From NCBI RefSeq assembly GCF_937873615.1, contig NZ_CALMYP010000052.1, forward strand, positions 62,001 to 126,000: a stretch of DNA of 64,000 nt, in the 5' to 3' direction. Origin of the DNA: an uncultured Paracoccus sp. Its GTDB lineage: Bacteria; Pseudomonadota; Alphaproteobacteria; Rhodobacterales; Rhodobacteraceae. This document shows, piece after piece, positions 1 to 10,471 of the stretch. Each line of letters opens with the position of its first letter. The first letter of the stretch is position 1. The notes under the pieces are model-generated. The model worked only from the letters and a program-made list of their open reading frames with translations. It did no database searches and was not told the DNA's origin. Made by a program: the position numbers and the translations under genes.

Positions 1-1
1 A

Positions 2-553
2 TGGCTGCGGATATTGTCGCATGCGCATTCCCGGGGGCAATCGAGTGCCGTTCGGCATGGTGTCAGGGAGGCGCGCGCGCCGTTGATCGTGACCTTGGAC
101 GGGGACGGCCAGAACCCACCCGACCAGATCCCGCTGCTGCTTGCGCCTTTCGAGCGCGGCGATGCGCGGCTCGGGTTGGTGCAGGGACAGCGCGCCGCGC
201 GCAAGGACAATGTCGGCAAACGGCTGTCGTCGCGCTTTGCGAACTGGCTGCGCTCCAGCCTGCTCAAGGATGGCGTCAGGGATTCCGGCTGCGGCTTGAA
301 GGCGTTCCGCCGTGAGGCCTATCTGGAACTGCCCTTCTTCGACCATATCCATCGTTTCATGCCGGCGATGATGCTGCGCGAGCATTGGCGTGTCGAAACT
401 GTCGACGTCACCCACCGGCCACGGCAAGGCGGGCGCTCGAAATACTCCAACATCTCGCGCGGCCTTGTCGGCATCCCCGACCTTCTCGGCGCCGCATGGC
501 TGATACGCAGGGCCGAGCGATTGGATCCGGCGAAGAACAGTGTCGAGGAATAG
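2..553 (+). CDS. Glycosyltransferase family 2, 5' end outside the window
   Basis: The frame is open from the first bases of the window, so the true start lies upstream. The visible part (about 183 codons) holds a GT-A fold segment with the acidic metal/nucleotide-sugar motif DGDGQNPPD, followed by RDSGCGLKAFRRE and PFFDHIHRFMPAMM. This pattern is typical of dolichyl-phosphate-mannose-synthase-like GT2 enzymes, which move a sugar from a nucleotide donor to a lipid carrier at the inner membrane. The C-terminus has no added membrane domain. The exact sugar and acceptor cannot be read from the fragment. Confidence 0.85.
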   Translation, partial: WLRILSHAHSRGQSSAVRHGVREARAPLIVTLDGDGQNPPDQIPLLLAPFERGDARLGLVQGQRAARKDNVGKRLSSRFANWLRSSLLKDGVRDSGCGLKAFRREAYLELPFFDHIHRFMPAMMLREHWRVETVDVTHRPRQGGRSKYSNISRGLVGIPDLLGAAWLIRRAERLDPAKNSVEE

Positions 554-726
554 CTTGATCGTGCAGGTCACGAAGACGTGCGCTGCCTGACGGGCGGATG
601 TCCCCGGCGTCACAACGGCGTTTCCTTGAAGGCTTGTGGCCGCCGATAACGCAAACGGGGCTGGTCTGTGCACCGCTTAGCGTTTATTTCCTGAACCGGA
701 CCGGAATGAATTGGGCAGGCGCTGAC

Positions 727-1128
727 ATGACCGAGATCAATATGGAAGATCGTGCGACCGGGCTGGCGATGCGGCGCGGGGCCATGCGGCGCTGCCCGGC
801 TTGCGGCAAGGGCGCGCTTTACCAGGGCTATCTGAAAGTGCGCGACACCTGCCCGGCCTGCGGCGAGGCGCTGCACCATCAGCGCGCCGATGACGGGCCG
901 GCCTATCTGACGATCCTGCTGGTCTCGCATCTTGGCGCGCCGCTGTTGCTGTGGGTTTTCCTGACCTATCAGCCCTCGCCGATCTCGATGCTGATCGGGT
1001 TCTCGCTGGGGGCGGTGGTGCTGTCGCTGGCGTTGCTGCCGGTCATCAAGGGCGCGCTGATCGGGGCGCAATGGGCGAGGCGGATGCATGGCTTCGGCGT
1101 CGAGGAGGCAAAGGAGCCTACGCTATGA
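727..1128 (+). CDS. DUF983 family small membrane protein
   Basis: This 133-residue protein has two zinc-knuckle pairs, CPACG near the N-terminus and a second CPACG about 20 residues later, followed by two hydrophobic segments. That is the usual DUF983 layout: a cytoplasmic zinc ribbon followed by a membrane hairpin. An earlier in-frame ATG at 598 would add 43 residues without family resemblance, so I chose the ATG at 727 (MTEIN). The stop overlaps the ATG of the Nudix gene by ATGA, which suggests translational coupling. No function is established for the family. The Cys residues suggest metal binding. Confidence 0.8.
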   Translation: MTEINMEDRATGLAMRRGAMRRCPACGKGALYQGYLKVRDTCPACGEALHHQRADDGPAYLTILLVSHLGAPLLLWVFLTYQPSPISMLIGFSLGAVVLSLALLPVIKGALIGAQWARRMHGFGVEEAKEPTL

Positions 1129-1829
1129 CCCAGCCGCCCAAGCCCGATCCGGCGCGGCTGCGCGATGCGGCGACCGTCGTTCTGGTGCGCCGGGGGCCGG
1201 AGGGGCCGGCGGTGCTGATGGGGATGCGCGGGGCGAAGGCGGCCTTCATGCCGTCGAAATATGTCTTTCCGGGCGGCGCCGTCGATGCCGAGGATGCGGC
1301 GTTTTCACTGGCGGTGGAACCCGATCCGGTGACGCTGCAGCGCCTCGCCATTGTGCCGCGCGCCGAAAGCCGCGTCACCCCGCAGCAGATCCTTGCCGCC
1401 GCGCTGCGGGAACTGGCCGAGGAGACCGGGCTGCTGATCGGTCGGCCGGGCGAGAGCCCGATGACCGGCTATGCCGAGGCGGGGCTGATGCCGGATGCCT
1501 CGGGGCTGCATTACGTTTTCCGCGCGATCACCCCGGCGGGTCGGCCCCGGCGCTTCGATGCGCGGTTCTTCCTGGCCGATGCGCGCCATGTGCAGGGCGA
1601 TCCTGACGATTTTTCGCGCGCCTGCGACGAGCTTTCGCATCTGCATTGGGTGCCGATGGCTGAGGCGCGGCGACTGGAACTGCCCTTCATCACCGAAGTG
1701 GTTCTGGCCGAATGCGCGGCAATGGTGGCCGCAGCCGGCGACGGCCCGCTGAGGCCGCCCGCATCGGTGCCGTTTTTCGACAATCGCGAGGCGCGCTCGC
1801 GCTTCGTTCAGATCGGGGCGGGTGCATGA
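1125..1829 (+). CDS. Nudix hydrolase
   Basis: This is a 234-residue Nudix protein. The helical part of the Nudix box is seen as AALRELAEETGLLIG, and the glycine turn (FPGGAVD) lies about 45 residues earlier. This long-insertion arrangement resembles NUDT7/19-type CoA and nucleotide-diphosphate hydrolases. The EE pair would bind the divalent metal. The ATG at 1125 overlaps the preceding stop, and the gene's own stop overlaps the next ATG, so three genes form a tight transcription unit. The substrate is not predictable. A CoA-ester or NDP-X role is an inference from the split box. Confidence 0.85.
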   Translation: MTQPPKPDPARLRDAATVVLVRRGPEGPAVLMGMRGAKAAFMPSKYVFPGGAVDAEDAAFSLAVEPDPVTLQRLAIVPRAESRVTPQQILAAALRELAEETGLLIGRPGESPMTGYAEAGLMPDASGLHYVFRAITPAGRPRRFDARFFLADARHVQGDPDDFSRACDELSHLHWVPMAEARRLELPFITEVVLAECAAMVAAAGDGPLRPPASVPFFDNREARSRFVQIGAGA

Positions 1830-3247
1830 GGTCAGGCCTCGGCCTGCAGCGCCGTGCCTTTCTGGCCGGCGGTATTGCGGCTGCGCTGGCTGCACCCGGT
1901 TTCGCGCAGGTGCTGCCGGCGGGGCTGTCGGTTCCGCCGCCGGGCAAGCCGCCGCCGCGACCCGGCGATCTGATCGCCGGGGCCGGGCTGGACGCCGAAA
2001 TCGACTATGCCGTTTTCGATAGCGCCGGCACGCTGCTGGAGGCGCGGGGGGCCGACAAGCCGGTGGCACCCGCCAGCACCCTGAAGGTCCTGACCACGCT
2101 TTATGCGCTCGATCGGCTGGGGGCCGAGGCGCGCTTTCAGACCCGGGTCATGCGCAGGGGCGACGACCTGATCCTTTATGGCGGCGGCGATCCGACGCTT
2201 GACACCGATGGCCTGGCGAGGCTGGCCGAACTGACCGCGGCCAACTGGACCGCCACCCCGCCGAAGCGGTTTTTGGTCTATGGCGGTGCGCTGCCCTCGG
2301 TCGCCGAGATCGCGCCGGAACAGGCCGATCACCTGGCCTATAACCCGGCTATCTCGGGGATGATGCTGAATTTCAACCGCGTGCACCTGTCCTGGCAGGC
2401 GGGGGGTGAGGGGATGTCGCTGCAGGCGCGGGCCATTCGCAACACGCCCAAGGCCTATACGATCCGCGCGGCGGCGGTCGGGCAGGGGCCGCTGTTTTCT
2501 TGGCGCGAGGAGGGCGGCACGGAAATCTGGTCGGTCAACCGCGCCGGTCTGCGCCGTGCCGGAAGTCGCTGGCTGCCCGTGCGCCGGCCCGAGCTTTATG
2601 CGGGCGATGTCTTTCAGACGCTGTGCCGCGCGCAGGGTCTGGTTCTGCCCGCGCCCGAGGTGGTGGCGGCAGAACCCGTTGGCGCGGTTGCTCTGGCCAG
2701 CATCGACAGCCCGCCCTTGCGCGACATGCTGCGCGACATGATGGAATATTCGACCAACCTGACCGCCGAGGTCATGGGCCTGCAGGCCAGCGGTGCGGGC
2801 GATCTGGTCGCTTCGGCCAGGGCCATGCAGGAATGGGCCGAGGCGCAGGGCATTACCGGGCTGGACCTGCGCGATCATTCCGGCATCTCGGGCGAGACCC
2901 GCGTGACCGCGCGGGCCATGGCGCAGGTCATTGCCAGCATGGGCGGGCGGGCCGATCTGCGCGGGCTGATGAAACATGTCGGTCAGCAGGATGCGCGTGG
3001 CAAGGCGCGGGACGGCGATTTGCGGCTGGAGGCCAAGACCGGCACGCTGAATTTCGTGTCGAATCTGGCCGGTTATGGCAGCCTGACGGGCCATGGTGAG
3101 GTGATCTTCGCCATTTTCATCGGCGATATGGTGCGGCGCGCGGCGACCGAGGGGCAGGAACTGCCCGCCGGCGTCGTCACCTGGACGCATCGCGCCAAGC
3201 ATCTGCAGCAGCAACTGGTCGACGCCTGGGTCCGGCGTTACGCCTGA
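1826..3247 (+). CDS. dacB: D-alanyl-D-alanine carboxypeptidase/endopeptidase, PBP4 type (peptidase S13)
   Basis: This 473-residue periplasmic penicillin-binding protein trims peptidoglycan peptides. An N-terminal signal with twin arginines (QRRAFLAGG, then an Ala-rich h-region ending in GFAQ) indicates export, possibly by Tat. The three S13 active-site motifs are present: S-x-x-K as PASTLK (nucleophile near Ser84), S-x-N as YSTN (Ser309, Asn311) and KTG near residue 404. The length fits DacB/PBP4. The start at 1826 overlaps the Nudix stop (ATGA). Its 3' end overlaps the convergent TerB-like gene by 10 bp. Confidence 0.93.
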   Translation: MRSGLGLQRRAFLAGGIAAALAAPGFAQVLPAGLSVPPPGKPPPRPGDLIAGAGLDAEIDYAVFDSAGTLLEARGADKPVAPASTLKVLTTLYALDRLGAEARFQTRVMRRGDDLILYGGGDPTLDTDGLARLAELTAANWTATPPKRFLVYGGALPSVAEIAPEQADHLAYNPAISGMMLNFNRVHLSWQAGGEGMSLQARAIRNTPKAYTIRAAAVGQGPLFSWREEGGTEIWSVNRAGLRRAGSRWLPVRRPELYAGDVFQTLCRAQGLVLPAPEVVAAEPVGAVALASIDSPPLRDMLRDMMEYSTNLTAEVMGLQASGAGDLVASARAMQEWAEAQGITGLDLRDHSGISGETRVTARAMAQVIASMGGRADLRGLMKHVGQQDARGKARDGDLRLEAKTGTLNFVSNLAGYGSLTGHGEVIFAIFIGDMVRRAATEGQELPAGVVTWTHRAKHLQQQLVDAWVRRYA

Positions 3248-3675
3248 AGCGGACGATGGCGCAGCTGCGAGGACAGCTCGATTGCGGCGGCGTGAAGGCG
3301 GCTGACATTCAGCTCGTGCCGGATTTCCTGCAGGAATTCGGCCTCGTTCTCGGTCAGCCGACCATCGGCGGCGGCCACGTCGCAGCAGAGCGCATAGGCG
3401 GTCTCGTAAAGGCGTTCGGGCAGGGCGTCGCGGACCAGACCGAACAGGGCCTCGATGCCGTCCTCTTCCTCGAAAAGCGTGATGACGGTCTGCGACACGA
3501 CACGGATCCGGTCGACATCATAGGCCGCAAAGACCGGCATGTGATCGACCATGCGCTCGATAGCCACGAGTTCCGAGGTGCGCATGTTCTCGTCCGAGGC
3601 CGAGACGGCCACCATCAGCGACACCAGAGCGTCGCAGGTGGAGAAGGAGGGAAGATCTGTCGTCACGTTTGGCAT
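3238..3675 (-). CDS. TerB-like (tellurite resistance B family) protein
   Basis: This 145-residue, all-helical acidic protein has the TerB signature of two helical repeats. The first is around [17 protein letters not shown] and the second around [19 protein letters not shown], where D-G-x-L-x-x-x-E is the conserved metal-binding-type loop. TerB-fold proteins occur as stand-alone cytoplasmic proteins in many Rhodobacteraceae. Most have no link to tellurite, and I see no other ter genes nearby. It is transcribed toward dacB, overlaps it by 10 bp, and is divergent from lysK. Confidence 0.8.
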   Translation of the reverse strand: MPNVTTDLPSFSTCDALVSLMVAVSASDENMRTSELVAIERMVDHMPVFAAYDVDRIRVVSQTVITLFEEEDGIEALFGLVRDALPERLYETAYALCCDVAAADGRLTENEAEFLQEIRHELNVSRLHAAAIELSSQLRHRPLQA

Positions 3676-3695
3676 CCTGTGTTTTCGCCAAAATA

Positions 3696-3724
3696 TTGAC
3701 GATCCGGCGCGGTTTCAATAAGCC
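3696..3724 (+). promoter_or_regulatory. Possible lysK promoter
   Basis: A TTGACG -35-like element at 3696-3701 is followed after 17 bp by TAAGCC, a weak -10. The surrounding bases are locally AT-rich within a high-GC gap between two divergent genes. The -35 is good and the -10 is poor, so the exact promoter is uncertain. Confidence 0.35.
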
Positions 3725-3752
3725 GCCTGCGACCCCTTCAGGAGAGACGACG

Positions 3753-5333
3753 ATGACCACCCTGCGCGATGCCGCGATGACTTCCAAGGCCTGGCCCTTC
3801 GAAGAGGCGCGCCGGGTGCTCAAACGTTACGAGAAGAAGGACCCCGAAAAGGGCTATGTGCTGTTCGAGACCGGCTATGGCCCCTCGGGCCTGCCGCATA
3901 TCGGCACTTTCGGCGAGGTTGCGCGCACGACCATGATCCGCCGCGCCTTCGAGATGATCTCGGACATTCCGACGCGGCTGTTCTGCTTCTCGGACGACAT
4001 GGACGGGATGCGCAAGGTGCCGGAAAACGTGCCGCAGCAGGAGATGCTGCACGAGAACCTGCAGAAGCCGCTGACCTCGGTCCCGGATCCTTTCGGCGAA
4101 TATCCGAGCTTCGGCGATCACAACAACGCCATGTTGCGCCGCTTTCTGGACACGTTCGGCTTCGAATACGAGTTCATGTCGGCGACCGAGTTCTACAAGT
4201 CGGGCGCTTTCGACGAGACGCTGCTGCGCGCCGCGGAACGCTATGATGCGATCATGAAGATCATGCTGGCCTCGCTGCGCGAGGAGCGCCAGCAGAGTTA
4301 TAGCTGCTTCCTGCCGATCCATCCCGAGACCGGCCGTGTGCTTTATGTCCCGATCAAGCATGTGGATGCCGGGAAGGGCGAGGTTACCTTCGACGATGAA
4401 GATGGCCGCGAATGGACGCTGCCTGTCACCGGCGGGCAGGTGAAGCTGCAATGGAAGCCGGATTTCGGTGCCCGTTGGGCCGCGCTCGATGTCGATTTCG
4501 AGATGTATGGCAAGGATCACAGCACCAATACGCCGATCTATGACGGCATTTGCGAGGTGCTGGGCGGTCGAAAGCCCGAGCATTTCACCTATGAACTGTT
4601 CCTTGACGATCAGGGTCAGAAGATCAGCAAGTCCAAGGGCAACGGCTTGTCCATCGACGAATGGCTGACCTATGCGGCGACCGAAAGCCTCAGCTATTTC
4701 ATGTATCAGAAGCCGAAGACGGCCAAGCGGATGCATTTCGACGTGATCCCGAAGGCGGTGGACGAATATCACCAGCAACTGCGCGCCTTCCCCGGCCAGA
4801 CGCCCGAGCAGCAGCTTGCCAATCCGGTCTGGCATATCCATCGCGGGCAGGTGCCGGCATCGGATATGGTGGTGCCGTTCTCGATGCTGCTGAACCTCGC
4901 CTCGGTCGCCGGGGCGCAGGACAAGGACGGGCTTTGGGGCTTCATCCGCCGCTATGCGCCCGAGGCCACGCCCGAGACGCATCCGCAGCTGGATCAGGCG
5001 GCGGGCTATGCGGTGCGCTATTTCAACGATTTCGTCGCGCCGGGACGGACCTTCCGCGCCCCCGACGAGAAAGAACGCGCGGCGCTTCAGGACCTGTCGG
5101 AGCGGCTGGCAGCCTGGGACGGTCCCGCCGATCCCGAGGCCCTGCAGACCATGGTTTTCGCGGTCGGCACCGAACATGGGTTCGAGCCGCTGCGCGCGTG
5201 GTTTCAGGCGCTTTATCAGGTGCTGCTCGGGGCCGATCAGGGGCCGCGCTTCGGCGGTTTCATCGCGCTTTACGGCGTGACCGAGACGCAGGGTCTGATC
5301 GCCCGGGCGCTGAACGGCGAACTGACCGCCTGA
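3753..5333 (+). CDS. lysK: Lysine--tRNA ligase, class I
   Basis: This 526-residue enzyme charges tRNA-Lys with lysine, using a class I Rossmann catalytic core instead of the class II core of most bacteria. The HIGH-like motif is [13 protein letters not shown] near residue 45 and the KMSKS-like motif is KISKSKGNG near residue 290. Class I LysRS is usual in alphaproteobacteria. The start at 3753 is preceded by AGGAGAGA at a good distance. An in-frame extension upstream to 3669 lacks family similarity and runs into the promoter. The gene is divergent from the TerB-like gene and appears monocistronic. Confidence 0.96.
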   Translation: MTTLRDAAMTSKAWPFEEARRVLKRYEKKDPEKGYVLFETGYGPSGLPHIGTFGEVARTTMIRRAFEMISDIPTRLFCFSDDMDGMRKVPENVPQQEMLHENLQKPLTSVPDPFGEYPSFGDHNNAMLRRFLDTFGFEYEFMSATEFYKSGAFDETLLRAAERYDAIMKIMLASLREERQQSYSCFLPIHPETGRVLYVPIKHVDAGKGEVTFDDEDGREWTLPVTGGQVKLQWKPDFGARWAALDVDFEMYGKDHSTNTPIYDGICEVLGGRKPEHFTYELFLDDQGQKISKSKGNGLSIDEWLTYAATESLSYFMYQKPKTAKRMHFDVIPKAVDEYHQQLRAFPGQTPEQQLANPVWHIHRGQVPASDMVVPFSMLLNLASVAGAQDKDGLWGFIRRYAPEATPETHPQLDQAAGYAVRYFNDFVAPGRTFRAPDEKERAALQDLSERLAAWDGPADPEALQTMVFAVGTEHGFEPLRAWFQALYQVLLGADQGPRFGGFIALYGVTETQGLIARALNGELTA

Positions 5334-5343
5334 GCCGGAAGCG

Positions 5344-5388
5344 GGGCGTTGCGCGCAACGCCCGCCCGGTTAAGGCAGGTTTAACCGG
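5344..5388. terminator. Two adjacent hairpins after lysK
   Basis: A perfect 20-bp palindrome (GGGCGTTGCG and its complement) lies at 5344-5363. It is followed at 5366-5388 by an 8-bp stem, CCGGTTAA/TTAACCGG, with a 7-nt loop. No T-run follows either stem. The pair sits between lysK and the beta-helix gene and may end lysK transcription or act in the leader of the next gene. Confidence 0.45.
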
Positions 5389-5453
5389 CGCTGCGCAAAT
5401 TCTCCCCCGCATATCCGACCGCGCGGAGCGGTCGGTTCGAGGGGAGATCGCGC

Positions 5454-7748
5454 ATGAATATCGCCATTACCGCCGGGGTCCAGCTGATGCCGCCGTCCTT
5501 CGCGGCCGGTCTGTCTGTCTGGTCGCGTGAATACGGCACGCCGGGTTCCGCGACCTGGGAGAACCAGGCGAATGCCGCCATCGTCGCGGCCGATCAGGAT
5601 TTCGGCCCCTGTCTGGAAATCAACAAGGCCGAGGACACCACGCGCCTGCGCTATATGGGCGAGACGCCGATCCTGCCCGGCACCTATCTTCGGGTCTCGG
5701 CCCGCATCAAGGCCATGGCCGGTGCAAGGCCTGCGGTGCGGATCGCCGGTTGGGCCGGTGGCGCGGATCGCGGCCATGTCGCCGGGCTGGACGAGACCGG
5801 GCCGCTGCGCGGCTTGCCGGATTACGGCGAGGTGATCGAGATCAGCGCCATCGTCGGCACCGGGCAGCGCGGCGGCGTCGACATGCCCTGGGGGGCGGAG
5901 CCGGTCTATGGTCATTTCGGCCTCGACCTGACCGGCGCCAATGGCGGTGCGGTGCGCATCGAATCGATCCGGGTCGAGGATGTGACCTCGACCTATCTGC
6001 GCGACATGATGGATTGGGTGGATGTGCGCGATTTCGGTGCGATGGGCAATGGCACCGCAGATGACCGCGCGGCATTCATTGCGGCGGACAAGGCGGCGGG
6101 CGGTCGTGTGCTGGTGGTGCCGGCGGGGAGCTATCGGATCGGCTCGGACCTGACGCTGAAATCGCCGGTGCGCTTTACCGGCACCTTGACCATGCCGCGC
6201 GCCGCACGTCTGGCGCTGATGGGGTCCTTCGATTATCCGACCTATGCGGCGGCGTTCGGCGACGAGACCGAGGCGTTGAAGCGCGCGCTGCAGGCGCTGT
6301 TCGGCTATACCGATCATTGCGAACTGAACCTGTGCGGTCGCCGCATCGACCTGACCGAGCCGATGATCATGACGGAACTCGCGCCGGACCTGACCTCGTT
6401 CCAGAACCGCCGCCAGATCTGCAACGGTCAGATCAATGTGGTCGACGGGCCGGCCTGGGCGAACCGGGCGGTGACCTCGCAAGCGACCTATGACCCCGCG
6501 AACCAGATGGTGCTGAGCAATGTCGCCAATGTCGCCAATATCGAGGTCGGCAGCCTGATCACCGGCGCCGGCGTCGGGCGCGAGATCTATGTCAAGGCGA
6601 AGAATGTGGGTGCCGCCACCCTGACCCTGTCGCAACCGCTTTATGGCGGGGCGGGGACGCGGAGCTATCGGTTTGAGCGGTTCCGCTATGTCTTCGACTT
6701 CCTCGGGATCGAAAGCGCCAGCAATGTGATCCTGTCGGAGCTCGATTTCTCGCTGAACGGTGCGGCGAGTTGCCTGATGCTGCCGACCGAGGGGCGGATG
6801 TTCCAGTTCCGCGACTGCTATATCCACAGCCCGCGCGACCGCGGCATCACCTCGGCCGGGCGCGGTTGTCAGGATCTGCATGTCGACCGCTGCCACTTCC
6901 TGTCCTCGGAAATGGGCCTGCCGGCACAGGATCGCAAAAGCGTGGCCATCAACGTCAACGCCAATGACACCAAGATCCGCGAGAACCGCGTCGTTCGTTT
7001 CGGCACGTTCATGGTTGCCGACGGCGGAGGCCATCTGATCGTCGGCAACCATTGGTTCCAGGGCGACGATACCGAGATCGGCAAGCGCGTGCCGGGGCTG
7101 GTGCTGACCAATGGCAACAACAAGTCCGTGATCACCGGCAACTACATCGACAATTGCATCATCGAGTGGACCAACGAATATTCCGCCGCGCCGGATTTCG
7201 CCAACAACACCTGGTCCTTCGGCGGGCTGACCGTCACCGGCAACCATTTCTTCGTTCATGGCGTGCTGTCGGATTTCGCCTGGCTGTCGATCAGGCCCTA
7301 TGGAACCGGCCATTACATTCAGGGCCTGACCGTGACCAATAACGTGTTCCTCGTTGGCGGTCCCAAGATTCAGCGGATCGAGAAGGTCGACACCAGCTTC
7401 GCCGATCTGGACTATGGGCGGATGCGCAACATCCTGTTTGCCGGCAACACGTTCAACGGGGTGCTCGATTACGTCGCGAATCCGGTCCAGATCAGCCATA
7501 ATCAAGCGACGGCGCAGGCAAGCTGGGTGGTGCCGCTGGCCCAGAAACTGCCCTTCAAGGGTTGGGCGCGGAACGTCGACTCGCTGACGGCAGTTTCCAT
7601 GATGACCGATGGCGGGGGCGGGCGCGTCACCGAAATGCCATGGGTGCGCGCGCTGCAGGGCAGCGACAAGGGCAGCCTTCAGGTCGAATGGTCGAAGCCC
7701 GTCAAGGGCCAGGTTGCCATCATGGCACGGATGGACGACCCGAGCTGA
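5454..7748 (+). CDS. Right-handed beta-helix protein, GH28-related / pectate-lyase-3 type (tailspike-like)
   Basis: This 764-residue protein has three visible parts. Residues 1-185 form an Asn/Gly-rich beta module with carbohydrate-binding character. At about 188-205 is the pectate-lyase-3 signature VRDFGAMGNGTADD, as found at the start of phage tailspike and GH28-related helices. The rest is a long helix region with repeated Gly-Asn turns such as ITGNYIDN, VTGNHFF, VTNNVF and FAGNTF. There is no signal peptide. GAGGGGAGA precedes the ATG. The protein could be a polysaccharide lyase or depolymerase, or an adhesin-like spike. No phage structural genes flank it, so its carrier is unknown. Confidence 0.75.
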   Translation: MNIAITAGVQLMPPSFAAGLSVWSREYGTPGSATWENQANAAIVAADQDFGPCLEINKAEDTTRLRYMGETPILPGTYLRVSARIKAMAGARPAVRIAGWAGGADRGHVAGLDETGPLRGLPDYGEVIEISAIVGTGQRGGVDMPWGAEPVYGHFGLDLTGANGGAVRIESIRVEDVTSTYLRDMMDWVDVRDFGAMGNGTADDRAAFIAADKAAGGRVLVVPAGSYRIGSDLTLKSPVRFTGTLTMPRAARLALMGSFDYPTYAAAFGDETEALKRALQALFGYTDHCELNLCGRRIDLTEPMIMTELAPDLTSFQNRRQICNGQINVVDGPAWANRAVTSQATYDPANQMVLSNVANVANIEVGSLITGAGVGREIYVKAKNVGAATLTLSQPLYGGAGTRSYRFERFRYVFDFLGIESASNVILSELDFSLNGAASCLMLPTEGRMFQFRDCYIHSPRDRGITSAGRGCQDLHVDRCHFLSSEMGLPAQDRKSVAINVNANDTKIRENRVVRFGTFMVADGGGHLIVGNHWFQGDDTEIGKRVPGLVLTNGNNKSVITGNYIDNCIIEWTNEYSAAPDFANNTWSFGGLTVTGNHFFVHGVLSDFAWLSIRPYGTGHYIQGLTVTNNVFLVGGPKIQRIEKVDTSFADLDYGRMRNILFAGNTFNGVLDYVANPVQISHNQATAQASWVVPLAQKLPFKGWARNVDSLTAVSMMTDGGGGRVTEMPWVRALQGSDKGSLQVEWSKPVKGQVAIMARMDDPS

Positions 7749-7819
7749 GCGATCCAGACGCGCCGTCGCGCCCCTTGCCGGGTCAGGTTGGGGGCGCTTT
7801 GCCGATTGCATGGTCACGT

Positions 7820-7935
7820 GGCTGTGAATTATTAACAAAAACCCAAGAACGCCCGTCAACGAATTTACAAAAAAATCCTTATAAAAAAGTGCTTTGTGAA
7901 TATTTTTATTTGTGTTTTACTCTCCATCAGAGGTA
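7820..7935 (+). promoter_or_regulatory. acs: AT-rich leader/promoter region of acs
   Basis: The 252-bp gap between the beta-helix gene and acs holds no convincing ORF. From about 7820 to 7935 it becomes strongly AT-rich, with runs such as ACAAAAAAATCC, TTATAAAAAAG and GAATATTTTTATTTG, in sharp contrast to the surrounding high GC. This is the likely acs promoter and upstream regulatory DNA. I cannot assign the -10 and -35 with confidence because several AT-rich hexamers compete. Confidence 0.5.
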
Positions 7936-8000
7936 ATGAGTGAATACGGACCGGGACCTGGTTCGGATTGGCTCAGGCTGGCTGTTTGGGGGAGAATGCA

Positions 8001-9956
<1,956 letters not shown>

Positions 9957-9966
9957 TGCCATTGCG

Positions 9967-9990
9967 GGGCCGGGCCGATAGGTCCGGCCC
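9967..9990 (+). terminator. Hairpin after acs
   Basis: A 10-bp stem, GGGCCGGGCC paired with GGTCCGGCCC (one G-T pair), closes on a GATA tetraloop 11 bp after the acs stop. There is no T-tract, so it may be a partial terminator or an mRNA-stabilising stem that lowers expression of the downstream symporter genes. Confidence 0.5.
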
Positions 9991-10162
9991 TGCCTTCCGG
10001 TCCACGGGCCAATCTGCCCGGGGATCGGCACGCGGAGGGCCATCGATCCGCATCCCGCCCTCCTGGACTGATCCTGACATGCCAGATCCCGCCGGTCGTT
10101 CCGGCGGGCCGAGGGAAACTGACTGAAAGACACGATTCAACCCTCTTGAGGATAGCACAAGA

Positions 10163-10471
10163 ATGGAACCGTCCCTCGCAGAGCGCATCTCTGCAAATCC
10201 GGACTACCAGAAACTCAAGGCCAGCCGCTCCAGTTTCGGCTGGAAGCTGACCCTCGCCATGCTGGTGGTCTATTACGGCTATATCCTGATGATCGCCTTC
10301 AACAAGGAACTGCTGGCGCATCGCATTGGCGAGAATGTCATGACCTGGGGGATCCCGATCGGCTTCGGCGTGATCCTGTTCACCATCGCGATTACCGCCA
10401 TCTATGTCCGTCGCGCCAACAGCGAATTCGACGAACTGACCGAAAAGGTCCGCCGGGAGACCCTGAAATGA
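10163..10471 (+). CDS. DUF485 membrane protein, small partner of ActP
   Basis: This 102-residue protein has two transmembrane segments (about 28-48 and 61-82) and the DUF485 opening pattern [18 protein letters not shown]. Members, such as YjcH of E. coli, are encoded immediately before the acetate permease ActP. The stop overlaps the actP ATG by ATGA, which supports stoichiometric co-expression. The protein probably assists or assembles with the symporter, but its biochemical role is not established. An AG-rich ribosome site (GAGGA) lies 11 nt before the ATG. Confidence 0.9.
   Translation: MEPSLAERISANPDYQKLKASRSSFGWKLTLAMLVVYYGYILMIAFNKELLAHRIGENVMTWGIPIGFGVILFTIAITAIYVRRANSEFDELTEKVRRETLK

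Noticed and set aside
598-726. Upstream ATG at 598 for the DUF983 gene.
   Set aside because: The added 43 residues have no family similarity, and the DUF983 N-terminus fits the ATG at 727.
3238-3675. A tellurite resistance operon.
   Set aside because: Only a TerB-fold protein is present. No terA, terC, terD or terE genes are nearby, so no tellurite function is claimed.
5454-7748. The beta-helix protein as part of a prophage.
   Set aside because: No terminase, capsid, portal, integrase or other phage genes lie within the window. The neighbours are housekeeping genes.
5370-7859. An 829-codon minus-strand open frame over the beta-helix gene.
   Set aside because: Its composition (His/Arg/Gln/Asp-rich, no domain) is typical of antisense reading. 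The plus-strand protein has clear family motifs.
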